A DNA stretch of 41,127 nucleotides from Deltaproteobacteria bacterium. Its GTDB lineage: Bacteria; Desulfobacterota; Desulfarculia; Adiutricales; Adiutricaceae. Below the pieces are notes generated by a model. The model made no database searches, was not told the origin of the DNA, and saw nothing but the letters and a program-made list of their open reading frames with translations. Made by a program: the position numbers and the translations under genes. Of the stretch, positions 33,133 to 41,127 are shown one piece after another (the first letter of the stretch is position 1; every line of letters begins with the position of its first letter). The stretch lies in contig JAISZC010000217.1 in the NCBI GenBank assembly GCA_031269485.1, positions 1-41,127 on the forward strand, given 5' to 3'.

Positions 33133-33846
33133 TTGAAGAAATATAGTATATACAAATTAATTTGTCTTATATGCATGATATTCAGTCTTATTTCGTCAAT
33201 GTCGTATATAATTATCGGAGAAATATTCCATGAATGGAATGGTATAGTTTTATTATTGTTATTTATCTTTCATAACATATTAAATAAACAATGGTATAAA
33301 ATTTTATTTAAAGGTAAATATAACGCACTTCGGATTATTCAAACCGTTGTTATTATATTAATTATAGTTTTTTTCATAATTTTAATGACCAGTGGCTTAA
33401 TACTTTCTCGTCATATTTTTAAATTTATAAACATTTCTGGGTTTACTGTTTTATCACGTAGTCTACATCTATTAGCAGCCTATTGGTTCTTTTTATTTAT
33501 CTCAGTACATCTAGGGTTGCATTCTAATAAGATTATTATGAAGATAAATAAATTATATCGATTAAAATATACTAAAAAAACTATATTATATTTAATTAGA
33601 GGATTTTATGTCAGCGCAAGTTTATATGGATTGTATGCTTTTTTAAAACATAATTATCTAGATTATATACTTTTTAGAACTCAATTTATTTATTTCGACT
33701 TAAATATCTCTAAATTATTATTTTTCTTAGATTATTTGGCAATAATGTCAATGGTAACTCTATTATTTTTTTGTATAAAATTTATATTGACTATTTTTAG
33801 AAATAAATTAAAATATTACAAAAGAAAAATTTTATTCATACAATGA
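33133..33846 (+). CDS. DUF4405-like multi-helix membrane protein
   Basis: A 237-aa hydrophobic protein with about six transmembrane helices. Conserved His motifs of the DUF4405 (cytochrome-b-like) family are visible: IFHEWNG, FIFHNILNKQWYK, LHLLAAYWF and VHLGLHSN, suggesting haem-type or metal ligation in the membrane. The start is taken as TTG 33133, which has GGAG at 33122-33125; a TTG at 33118 is in frame upstream. The residues after helix 4 are rich in Lys, Ile and Asn, reflecting the low GC. It may act with the exported flavodoxin upstream in a membrane redox chain (inference). Confidence 0.7.
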   Translation: MKKYSIYKLICLICMIFSLISSMSYIIIGEIFHEWNGIVLLLLFIFHNILNKQWYKILFKGKYNALRIIQTVVIILIIVFFIILMTSGLILSRHIFKFINISGFTVLSRSLHLLAAYWFFLFISVHLGLHSNKIIMKINKLYRLKYTKKTILYLIRGFYVSASLYGLYAFLKHNYLDYILFRTQFIYFDLNISKLLFFLDYLAIMSMVTLLFFCIKFILTIFRNKLKYYKRKILFIQ

Positions 33847-34045
33847 CACTAAATACAAAATTTTATTATAAAAAAGATTTTTTAACTATAGCAAGCTAAT
33901 GATAGTCATAGGCTTTATAATCATAGCTAAGGTCATCGCACAATATTAATCTATTTATTCTTTTATACCCTCCCCCCAATACCATACCATATATATTAGT
34001 CTATTAGAGCTATTTTATTTATATTTTTCTAAAATAATATCATCA

Positions 34046-34546
34046 TTATCTATTCGAAAAAAGATTGGCCAGTTCAGGATTATATAACATCCTATTAATA
34101 ACCTCATCAGGATAATCATTCCTATTCCGGCAAAATTCAAAAAACATTTCAAAAGGCATAAAATTTTCTATAAATTTATCATTATGGTCTTCATGGTTGC
34201 TTTCAAGGTGGTAGTGAGGACTATAATAGCAGTAGCTGGCAGTAAATAGTCCTTCAATACACCAATCGCAAAAATGCTCACTATCATCAAATTTAAGATC
34301 ACATTTATATTCTTTTAATAGCCAATAGGCCCTAATAACTGCTTCAAGTGGGGAATATTTCCTAAAATTATGGAAAATTATTTCTGTACTTTGATAACAT
34401 GCAAAAATATCTAAACTAGTTATATCTATGGCGTTCCCAACATACTGAATAACTTCATCATTACCGACATATATGCCATGCAGATTATATAATAAACTAC
34501 AAACCCTAATATGGTCACCATATTTGTAGTTTTCGCTATTTGACAT
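34046..34546 (-). CDS. LRAT-fold (H-box/NC) family protein with altered active site
   Basis: A 166-aa protein of the lecithin:retinol acyltransferase-like NlpC/P60 superfamily. The front reads YGDHIRVCSLLYNLHGIYVG, with the first catalytic His at H23. The second is normally in a VIHY motif and here reads VIQYVG (Q34). The nucleophile Cys, normally NCEHF, here reads DDSEHFCDWC (Ser at 89). Thus one His and the Cys are both replaced, although overall motifs and spacing are kept. The C-terminal ~70 residues are His/Asn/Phe-rich and unassigned. It is transcribed opposite to the island genes. It may be an inactive member or use another chemistry. Confidence 0.72.
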   Translation of the reverse strand: MSNSENYKYGDHIRVCSLLYNLHGIYVGNDEVIQYVGNAIDITSLDIFACYQSTEIIFHNFRKYSPLEAVIRAYWLLKEYKCDLKFDDSEHFCDWCIEGLFTASYCYYSPHYHLESNHEDHNDKFIENFMPFEMFFEFCRNRNDYPDEVINRMLYNPELANLFSNR

Positions 34547-34686
34547 GTTGATCTCTATTTATTAGTATCCCGATCAAAAATTTAAGCCATGCCGCCCCTC
34601 AGTTCCGGCCGCCGGCCGTTCTTCGCCGGCCGCGACAACCGGCCGCCGTCCGCGAAGGATTTTTCCCTGGCCGGCCCGTCGACCTC

Positions 34687-35316
34687 TCAACCCTCCGTCG
34701 GCGCCGAGGACGACTCGGCGGCTGGTTCGGGCGACTGGGCTTTGACGGGCGCCGGCAAAGGCAGATCTAGGCCGTACAACCGGAGCGTAGCGGGCTTGAG
34801 CTCCAGGCGCTCGAAGACCAGCCTGAACCTGGCCGCCGACCTGGGGAGGACGGTAAAATCCTGGCCTTGCTCCAGCGGTCTGGGCAACGCGTAGGCGAAG
34901 CCGTCGGCGTCCAAGACGACGACGTTGACGTCCTGGTCGAGGTTTATCAGGCGCACCGGTTGCTCGCCCTCGTTGCGCAGCGCCAAGGTCATCGCGTAGG
35001 TTCCTGGGCCGCGCTCTTCGACCAAAGCGCTTTGCACGGCGAGCAGCTTTTCAAAATCGGCCCGACTGGCGACCAAAAGGGCCCCGTCGAGACTTCGCCC
35101 TGATTGGCGGCCCTCGTCGACGCCTTCCACGATGCCGGCGGCCGTGTTCTTGACGCCGGAGACCACGGCCGAAACGCCGCTTTTGACCAAACTGCCGTCC
35201 TTCCGGGCCTCTTGCTCCTCTTGGTCGCCGCCGCAGGCGGTCAACGCCAAAAGAAAAACCCCCAGCCAGGCGCCCCACGTCCAGGCGCGGCGGCCCGGCT
35301 TGTCGCTGATCAGCAT
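34687..35316 (-). CDS. putative lipoprotein
   Basis: A 209-aa protein with a lipoprotein signal: positively charged start, hydrophobic segment GAWLGVFLLALTACGG with a lipobox LTAC (Cys at about residue 28). After a Ser/Gly-rich, helical linker there is a beta-rich domain (YAMTLALRNEGEQPVRLINLDQD, VLPRSAARFRLVFERL). It ends with a Pro/Ser-rich tail. I recognise no named family. It lies downstream of cydAB on the same strand but 225 bp away. The function is unknown; it probably sits in the envelope. Confidence 0.75.
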   Translation of the reverse strand: MLISDKPGRRAWTWGAWLGVFLLALTACGGDQEEQEARKDGSLVKSGVSAVVSGVKNTAAGIVEGVDEGRQSGRSLDGALLVASRADFEKLLAVQSALVEERGPGTYAMTLALRNEGEQPVRLINLDQDVNVVVLDADGFAYALPRPLEQGQDFTVLPRSAARFRLVFERLELKPATLRLYGLDLPLPAPVKAQSPEPAAESSSAPTEG

Positions 35317-35484
35317 AAAACGCTCCCCGCCGCCGTGGTCTCGCCATCGACGTTCAATTAACCTGCTTTTTTTTCAATTAATTCAAAGCCGCGTCCGTCC
35401 CCGCGGCCGGACCACGACGCGAGCGCGACGCGGACGGCTTTTGGCGCGGAGAAGCGCGGATCAGGCGCCGCCTAACGACGCGGA

Positions 35485-35516
35485 GGCCGCAGAAGGTCGT
35501 GCGCCTTCCTGCGGCC
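35485..35516 (-). terminator. hairpin downstream of cydB
   Basis: GGCCGCAGAAGG (35485-35496) pairs with CCTTCCTGCGGCC (35504-35516) with one bulged base and a 7-nt loop, about 25 bp beyond the cydB stop. There is no T-run on the minus strand. Confidence 0.4.
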
Positions 35517-35541
35517 CCCGAGTCGAAAGTCCTCGGCGTCG

Positions 35542-36579
35542 CTAATCGCTCTTGATGGTCCAAGCCAGCTTTTTGTGGGCCCAAATTTGGTAGGCGATGA
35601 CCGTCGGCACGAAGATCAAGGCCACCACCAGCATGATGCCCAAAGTCTTGGGCGTCGAGGAGGCGTTGAAGATGCTGAGATGCCCGGAGGCGGACAGCCG
35701 CGAGGGGATGAGATTGGGGAACATGCCCATCACCCCGGTGAGGGTGAGCGTCAGGATGCCGCCGCAGGAAGCCAGCAGCGCCTTGGCCGGGTTGTCCTTG
35801 AAATACATTTGATGGCCCGACAGGACAAACAGCGCGGCGCACAGCAGCGGCAAGGCCAAAAGCAGCGGCGAGGCGAAATAGTTTTGGTAGAGACCGGCCC
35901 AGGCGAAGGTCAACACGACGTAGAGCAGAAAGACCAGCAAAAAGATCGGCCAGGTGGCCTTGGCCATGTAAAAGGCCTTGTTGCGCAGATCGCCGTCGGT
36001 CCGCCAGGTCAGATACAAGGCGCCGTGGACCAGAAACATCAGCACGAACAGGACGCCGCCCAACAGGGCGTAGGGGTGCAGCAGGTTGAGGATGTTGCCG
36101 CGGAACATGAAGAAGTCCTGAGCGCCGTCGTACTCGATGGGCAGGCCCCGGAAGAGGTTGGAAAAGGCCACGCCCAGCAGGATGACCGCCACCAGGCTGG
36201 AGACGAAGGTCAAGCCGTCGCAGGCCAGGCGGAAGTGGCGGTTAGTCCATTGGAACCTGAGCTCGCTGGCGACTCCGCGGAGGATCAGACAGAAGAGCAA
36301 GATCATCAACGGGGTGTAAAGGCTGGAGAAGAGCACGGCGTAGGCCAGCGGAAAGGCCGCGAAGGTGACGCCGCCGGCCGTGATGAGCCAGACCTCGTTG
36401 CCGTCCCAGAAGGGGCCGGTGACTTGGTGCATGGCCGAGCGCTCTTTTTCGCTGGAGGCGCCCAAGAGAGGCAGCCACATGGCGACGCCGAAGTCGTAGC
36501 CGTCAAGGACGAAATACACGCCCCAGAGAACTCCCCAGAGAACGAACCATATGACAGGCAAAATTAATGTCGTTTCCAT
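35542..36579 (-). CDS. cydB: cytochrome bd ubiquinol oxidase subunit II
   Basis: A 345-aa membrane subunit with about nine helices. Family motifs are near the N-terminus: YFVLDGYDFGVAMWLP and TGPFWDGNEVWLITAGG, followed by SSLYTPLMILL and LRGVASELRF. It partners CydA in the bd oxidase that reduces oxygen to water without pumping. In strict anaerobes it usually protects against oxygen. The start follows GGAGGA and is 18 bp after the cydA stop. The protein has the usual length. No cydX-like small frame was noticed. Confidence 0.95.
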   Translation of the reverse strand: METTLILPVIWFVLWGVLWGVYFVLDGYDFGVAMWLPLLGASSEKERSAMHQVTGPFWDGNEVWLITAGGVTFAAFPLAYAVLFSSLYTPLMILLFCLILRGVASELRFQWTNRHFRLACDGLTFVSSLVAVILLGVAFSNLFRGLPIEYDGAQDFFMFRGNILNLLHPYALLGGVLFVLMFLVHGALYLTWRTDGDLRNKAFYMAKATWPIFLLVFLLYVVLTFAWAGLYQNYFASPLLLALPLLCAALFVLSGHQMYFKDNPAKALLASCGGILTLTLTGVMGMFPNLIPSRLSASGHLSIFNASSTPKTLGIMLVVALIFVPTVIAYQIWAHKKLAWTIKSD

Positions 36580-36597
36580 GACGTTCCTCCACGGCCT

Positions 36598-37923
36598 TTA
36601 TGCGTAGTGCTGTTCGAGCTTGCCGGGTCCCTGGACCGCCGCCCGGATCATCAGGACGAAGCCGGCCAGCGAAATCAGGGCGTATATGCCGGCCATGGCC
36701 GCAAGGGTGAAGAGCACCTGATACCCTTCGACCGGCGGGCTCCCGGCGTCGGCCGTTCTCAGCACGCCAAAGACCACCCAAGGCTGGCGTCCCAGTTCCG
36801 TCACCAGCCAGCCCAGCTGGGCGGCGACGTACGGCAGCGGTATCAGCAGGATGTAGACCCACAGGCCCCAGCCCAGACTTGGCGCGAAGCCTTTGATGAC
36901 GAAGGTCAGGACGGCCACGGCGAACAGCAAAAAGCCGATGCCGACCATGAGTCGGAACGAGATGAAGACGGGCCAGACGGGCGGTCTGTCCTGAGGCGGA
37001 ATGCGATCAAAGCCAGTGACTTCGCCGTCCAAGGTGTTGGTGGCCAAAAAGCTGAGCATGCCCGGAATCGGCAGGGCCTCCACCAAGTTGCCTTCCTCGC
37101 CGTTGAATTTCGGGATCTGCAGCAGATACGAGGGGGCGTTGGTCTGGGTCGTCCAAACCGATTCCATGGCCGCGAACTTGGACTTCTGGTGCTCGGCGGT
37201 GACCTGGCCGAGAAAATGGCCGGCGACGATGGACAGCGTGGTGGACACCAAGGCGAACCAGGCCGCGGTCTTGAAGGCGGTGTGGAAAAAATCGACGTGC
37301 TTGTTCCAAAAGAAATGCCAGGCGCAGACGCCCATGATCAGAAACGAGGCCAGAATGAAGGCGCCCAGCACGGTGTGGAAGTACATGTGCCAGCCGTAGG
37401 TGTTGGTCAGCACGGCGACGAAGCTGTCGAGCTGGGCGACGCCTCCTCTTTCCACGTAGCCGACCGGATGCTGCATGAAGCCGTTGGCCAAAAGGATCCA
37501 CAGGGCGGAAATGGTGCTGGCGCCGGCCACCAGCCAGATGGCGACGCAGTGGAGCTTTTTGGGGATCCTTTCCCAGCCGAAGGCCCAGACGGCGATGAAG
37601 GTCGACTCCAAAAAGAAGGACACCGTGGCCTCGATGGCCAGCAAGGAGCCGAAGATGTCGCCGACGTATTTGGAGTATTTGGCCCAGTTGGCGCCGAACT
37701 GGAACTCCAGAGCGATGCCCGTGACCACGCCCAGGACGAAGTTGATGAGGAAAATCCGGCCCCAAAACTTGGCCTGCAGCTTGTATTGCTCGTCCCCGGT
37801 TCTGACGTACTTGGTCTCGACCCAGGCGATGTAGAAGGAAAGCCCGATGGTCAGGGGCACGAAGAAGAAATGGACGGCGGTAGCCAGCGCGAACTGCAGC
37901 CTGGAAAGAATTACAGGGTCCAT
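36598..37923 (-). CDS. cydA: cytochrome bd ubiquinol oxidase subunit I
   Basis: A 441-aa subunit carrying haems b558, b595 and d. Start ATG 37923 (GGAGGATCC ribosome site) gives MDPVILSRLQFALATAVHFFF with H18 corresponding to the conserved N-terminal haem ligand; a longer in-frame start at 38031 would add a non-family leader. Other motifs: GRIFLINFVLGVVTG, the QKSKFAAMES quinol-site segment, and GFDRIPPQDRPPVWPVFISFRLM. The Q-loop is the short type. It forms a two-gene operon with cydB. Confidence 0.95.
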   Translation of the reverse strand: MDPVILSRLQFALATAVHFFFVPLTIGLSFYIAWVETKYVRTGDEQYKLQAKFWGRIFLINFVLGVVTGIALEFQFGANWAKYSKYVGDIFGSLLAIEATVSFFLESTFIAVWAFGWERIPKKLHCVAIWLVAGASTISALWILLANGFMQHPVGYVERGGVAQLDSFVAVLTNTYGWHMYFHTVLGAFILASFLIMGVCAWHFFWNKHVDFFHTAFKTAAWFALVSTTLSIVAGHFLGQVTAEHQKSKFAAMESVWTTQTNAPSYLLQIPKFNGEEGNLVEALPIPGMLSFLATNTLDGEVTGFDRIPPQDRPPVWPVFISFRLMVGIGFLLFAVAVLTFVIKGFAPSLGWGLWVYILLIPLPYVAAQLGWLVTELGRQPWVVFGVLRTADAGSPPVEGYQVLFTLAAMAGIYALISLAGFVLMIRAAVQGPGKLEQHYA

Positions 37924-38337
37924 CAGGATCCTCCGATAAGGAAGGGGATGCTCGCAGGCAAACCGCCCAGGAGCCGGTCGCCCGCCAGCCTCCCCGCCTC
38001 CGATTGCGAAAACGGCGAAGCGGCCGGACAAATAATTTTTTGATGAATCAGTTTAGGCCTTGTCTCGGAACGCGTCAACCGCCGGCCCGCGCCTTGGGCC
38101 GGCCGCCGGCATGAAGCCCGGCGGCCGGCGCGTCCGCGCCGCCGGCCAGACCCAACAGGTTCGATTTAATCATTTTATTGAACCAAGCGCAAGGGCCTGG
38201 CCGGCCGCCTCGTCAAAAAAACGTAAATTAAAGGCGCAGGGGCGCAGGCGCGGAACGGTTGACAGACTGGGGGCTTTTCCGCTAAAAATGAAGCGCGGCC
38301 CCGAAGCGGACGCCAAAGCGAAAAACAGGAGGCGCGC
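37924..38337. promoter_or_regulatory. divergent region between cydAB and SGNH hydrolase gene
   Basis: This 414-bp region must hold both promoters. An imperfect inverted repeat, GGTTCGAT (38158-38165) and ATTGAACC (38177-38184, 7/8 match), spans an AT-rich core and is a possible operator. AT-rich patches at 38026-38045 and 38160-38180 could hold the -10 boxes. No confident -35/-10 pair was identified. Confidence 0.4.
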
Positions 38338-38883
38338 ATGAGCGAAAAAGTCGTCGTCATGCTGGGCGACAGCTTGACCGAGGGCTGGAGATGGCAGGAC
38401 GGGCTGGCCGACGTCCGGGTGGTCAATCAGGGCCTCTCGGGCGACACCACCATGGGCGTGTGGAGCCGCCTCAACCTATGCGCCCGCCAAAAGCCCCAGC
38501 TCGTCTTTTTGCAGATCGGCATAAACGATCTAGGCCAGGGCCGGACGCCCCAGGAGATCGCCGACGGACACCTGCGCATCTGGCGGGCCCTGGCCGAAAG
38601 GCTCCCGGAGGCCCAGCTGCTGGTCTGCTCGCTTCTGCCCGTCAACGAGGAAAAATTCGGCTGGCCGAGCCAGACTCTCAAGAACTCCGCCGTCAGAGAA
38701 GCCAACCGGCTCATCCAGGCGGCCGCCGAGCGCGAAGGGCTGACCTTCGTCGACCTTTACGCCGCCGTGGCCGACGAGCGCCAGTCTTTGCCCGACTACA
38801 TGACCGACGACGGGGTGCACCTCACCGCGGCGGCCTATCAGGTCTGGACGGCCGTCATAAAGCCTTGCTTGGCGACGCCTTGA
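38338..38883 (+). CDS. SGNH/GDSL-family hydrolase
   Basis: A 181-aa esterase-like protein. All four SGNH blocks are present: GDSLTEGW (nucleophile Ser near residue 12), NQGLSGDTT (Gly), IGINDLGQG (Asn) and DDGVHLTAAAY (Asp...His). No signal peptide is seen, so it is probably cytoplasmic. The family cleaves acyl or acetyl esters of lipids or carbohydrates; the substrate is not evident. Start ATG 38338 follows AGGAGG. It is divergent from cydAB and not obviously linked with it. Confidence 0.88.
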   Translation: MSEKVVVMLGDSLTEGWRWQDGLADVRVVNQGLSGDTTMGVWSRLNLCARQKPQLVFLQIGINDLGQGRTPQEIADGHLRIWRALAERLPEAQLLVCSLLPVNEEKFGWPSQTLKNSAVREANRLIQAAAEREGLTFVDLYAAVADERQSLPDYMTDDGVHLTAAAYQVWTAVIKPCLATP

Positions 38884-39465
38884 CGTCGATTCCCTGACAT
38901 TCGGCGCCTTTGGCACATTCGGCGCCTTTAGTCGACCTTGACTGTTTGTCTTTGAAGCGGCCAATTCGGGCTTGCCGGCCAATAGGCCGAGCCAAGGCAA
39001 TTCAGAGGAATTCAACGGAATGCAAGCGTTCTAGGCGGCGACCGGGGCGCTAAATGTCCCTTATAAACTAGTTTCTGACGTTATTTAAACGACATTTACA
39101 GCAATATTGATATTTGAGCGCAAATATTAATATTATATTTTTACAATTATTTTAAAACGCAAACAAATTACCATTATCATATAGCCCATAAATTTATCCT
39201 ATCATAAAATGGCATTAAATGCCATAATCTAAAAAATGCTTTTATTCAACAAGCATTATATCAGCTTTAGCAGCTTTTTGTCTTCAAAAAAAAATGCAAA
39301 ATTCATTTATACCTCTCGTCTTAATCTCTCCTCAATGCTTTTGACAATTATCGTTTTTTCATTAGGCAAATAGTCATTTTTCCCCAGCCCAGGCATCAAG
39401 TCACGAAAAAACGACGTCAACCGGCCGCTCCGGGCCAGTCCGACGCGCCGCCTCAGCCGCCGCCT
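38884..39465. other. intergenic region with direct repeat and AT-rich segment
   Basis: ACATTCGGCGCCTTT occurs twice (38897-38911, 38915-38929), just after the SGNH gene. From about 39055 to 39400 the sequence is strongly AT-rich and has no open frame of note. It includes a small palindrome ATGGCAT-TAA-ATGCCAT (39209-39225). I see no gene or known RNA. Confidence 0.45.
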
Positions 39466-40830
39466 TCAGCGGGGGCTGGCGATCGCCTTCAGCGCGGGCT
39501 GTCCGGTGCGCTCCAAGACGCTGTTCCACAATTCGCCGCTCGGGTCGATCTTCTTGCGGCTGGCGATGGCCTTGGCGATGGGCACGTGGACGAAATGATC
39601 GTTCCACTGGCCGATGAGCAGGTTGGTCTTGCCGGCCATGGCCGCGTGGGCGGCCTTCTGGCCCAAAAAACTGCAAAAGACCTGGTCGGAGGAGTTGGCC
39701 GGCGCGCTGCGAATGATGTAGCTGGGGTCTATGTATTTAAGGTTGAGCTCATGGCCGATGTCCCGAAAATGTCGCCTGATGCGGTCAGCCAAAAACTGGC
39801 CTATGTCCTTGTGCAGGGTGTTGCCGGAGGCGTCCTTGACGATCTGCTCGTCTTCGAAAAACTTCTGCCCGGCCCCCTCGGCCACGACGATGACCGCGTG
39901 CCCCCGGCTGCTCAGGCGATCCTGAAGCCGCTGCAGCAGGGCCCCAGGCCCTTGGACGTCGAAATCGACCTCGGGAATGAGCACGAAGTTGGCGTCCCCG
40001 CGGGCCAAGGCGGCGGTGGCCGCAATGAAGCCCGAGTCGCGGCCCATGAGCTTGACCAGCCCGACGCCCCAAGGGGCGCCCAAGGCCTCGGTGTGAGCGC
40101 TGCGAATGACCTCGGTCGCCACGGCCACGGCCGTCTCGAAGCCGAACGAGCGGGAGACCATGCTGATGTCGTTGTCTATGGTCTTGGGGATGCCCACGAT
40201 GGAGAGCTTCAGGCCCCGCGCCTTGATTTCCTGGCAGATGGCGTGGGCGCCCCGGAGAGTGCCGTCGCCGCCGATGCAAAACAGGATGTTCATGTTGAGG
40301 CGCTCGAGCGAGTCCACCAGTTCCTCGATCGACTGGTTGCCCCGCGAGGAGCCCAAGACGGTGCCTCCGAACTGGTGGATTTCGGACACCACCATGGGGG
40401 TCAGCTGCACCAGGCTGTGGCCGAAGGCCGGAATCAGGCCCTGGTAGCCGTACTTGACGCCCAGGATGTTCTGGACCCCGTAGCGGTAGTAAAGCGTCAT
40501 CACCAGCGAGCGGATGACGTCGTTGAGTCCGGGGCACAAGCCGCCGGCCGTGAGAATGCCGGCTCTGACCTTGGAAGGGTCGAAATAAATCTTGCGTCGG
40601 GCGCCGGCCTGCTCGAAGCTGTCGGGCATTTGGCCGCCGTTTTTGAAGACGCTGAGCGATTCCAGGGTGGCGTCCATGAGGATCCGCTGGCCGTCGTCGG
40701 TGAAGGCGTCCCAAGCCAGCGATTCGTCGGTTTCCCGCTCTCGGTTGGGGTAGCCCAGCAGAGGCGAGTCAATCTTGGGCGGTCCCAATATTTCTATGTC
40801 CAAAGAACGATCCTCAACTGTGTTGGCCAT
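39466..40830 (-). CDS. 6-phosphofructokinase
   Basis: A 454-aa phosphofructokinase of the long, plant/trypanosome-like type. N-terminal extension ~85 residues, then the nucleotide loop GILTAGGLCPGLN (91-103), IGGDGT (186-191), PKTIDND (215-221) with the catalytic Asp, MGRDSGF and, further on, sugar-binding residues. The GGDGT Gly is typical of ATP-using enzymes, while Lys in PKTIDND is shared with PPi-using enzymes, so donor specificity is uncertain but ATP is likelier. Start has AAAGGTG. It stands alone; role in glycolysis in the cytoplasm. Confidence 0.92.
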   Translation of the reverse strand: MANTVEDRSLDIEILGPPKIDSPLLGYPNRERETDESLAWDAFTDDGQRILMDATLESLSVFKNGGQMPDSFEQAGARRKIYFDPSKVRAGILTAGGLCPGLNDVIRSLVMTLYYRYGVQNILGVKYGYQGLIPAFGHSLVQLTPMVVSEIHQFGGTVLGSSRGNQSIEELVDSLERLNMNILFCIGGDGTLRGAHAICQEIKARGLKLSIVGIPKTIDNDISMVSRSFGFETAVAVATEVIRSAHTEALGAPWGVGLVKLMGRDSGFIAATAALARGDANFVLIPEVDFDVQGPGALLQRLQDRLSSRGHAVIVVAEGAGQKFFEDEQIVKDASGNTLHKDIGQFLADRIRRHFRDIGHELNLKYIDPSYIIRSAPANSSDQVFCSFLGQKAAHAAMAGKTNLLIGQWNDHFVHVPIAKAIASRKKIDPSGELWNSVLERTGQPALKAIASPR

Positions 40831-41127
40831 TTTTCACCTTTCCAAGTCGACAGCCGGCCATCACGGTCCGCCGGCCTCGACGCGAAAGTTTTCCAACGGC
40901 GGTCTGCGGCCCCTGTCGTCGAACAAGACGTCAGGCCTCAAATTGGCCGGCAGGGCTTAAAAATCCGCCGCCGACCTTCAATCGCCTTTTCAGCCAAATC
41001 CAGCCGACGCTTTCCGTTCTGTCAGACCTATCCAAATCTAACCATCTGATTTGGTGCTGACTTTCTGCTTCATAGAGGCCGGTTTCACCTTGTGACTGCC
41101 CGCAAGGCCAGAGCCTTCCTCTCCACA
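40831..41127. other. upstream region of phosphofructokinase gene, window edge
   Basis: 297 bp up to the end of the window. It presumably contains the phosphofructokinase promoter on the minus strand, but I found no clear -35/-10 pair, nor a gene. Confidence 0.35.

Noticed and set aside
38158-38184. possible tRNA T-arm (GGTTCGAT)
   Set aside because: No acceptor stem, anticodon arm or matching T-loop partner around it.

Overview
The window looks like a stretch of a GC-rich, anaerobic, Gram-negative bacterial chromosome, most likely from a Desulfobacterota (old Deltaproteobacteria) lineage. Evidence for this is the trimeric [FeFe] hydrogenase, an oxygen-stress hybrid cluster protein, a cytochrome bd oxidase, a TonB-dependent receptor and an 11-core-subunit complex I without NADH-oxidising subunits. 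Long GC-rich non-coding gaps, microsatellites, several homopolymer frameshifts and a decayed low-GC island suggest a genome that is eroding, as in host-associated or gut-symbiont relatives. The lineage and lifestyle are inferences.

Layout. 1-882: non-coding, ending in a promoter with a perfect palindromic operator candidate. 883-5041: hydCBA, a soluble NAD(P)/ferredoxin-linked [FeFe] hydrogenase. 5445-5879: exported DUF1573 protein. 6100-7931: hcp behind a textbook FNR/HcpR-type class II promoter. 7932-8747: strong hairpin and simple repeats. 8748-10850: TonB-dependent receptor. 10851-12199: gene desert ending in a Fur-box candidate. 12200-12646: flavodoxin. 12743-13957: ISAzo13-type transposase that appears to lack its catalytic Glu. 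14290-27589: nuoABCDHIJK, an MrpD-like subunit, a small two-helix protein, a second antiporter subunit with a NuoL-like tail, nuoM and nuoN. A compact structured element lies between nuoK and the first antiporter gene, and a 20-nt tandem repeat lies before nuoI. 27668-27937: DksA/TraR-like zinc finger protein.

28130-34570 is an AT-rich, foreign-looking island. It holds a frameshifted ImmA/IrrE protease and a broken PIN-like DUF4411 toxin (a dead toxin-antitoxin pair), two unrecognised genes, a LysR fragment, an exported flavodoxin, a multiply frameshifted cupin, a DUF4405-like membrane protein and an LRAT-fold protein with two catalytic residues replaced. A GC-rich non-coding block (31130-31975) splits it. 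Normal composition then resumes with a lipoprotein, cydAB (minus strand), an SGNH hydrolase (plus) and a 6-phosphofructokinase (minus).

How the genes fit together: HydABC would exchange electrons between H2, NAD(P)H and ferredoxin. The complex I has no NuoEFG, so it probably takes electrons from ferredoxin or flavodoxin and pumps ions through four antiporter-like subunits. Cytochrome bd and Hcp deal with oxygen and nitrosative stress. Flavodoxin (probably Fur-controlled) would replace ferredoxin when iron is scarce. No tRNA, rRNA, CRISPR array, integrase or replication origin was recognised.
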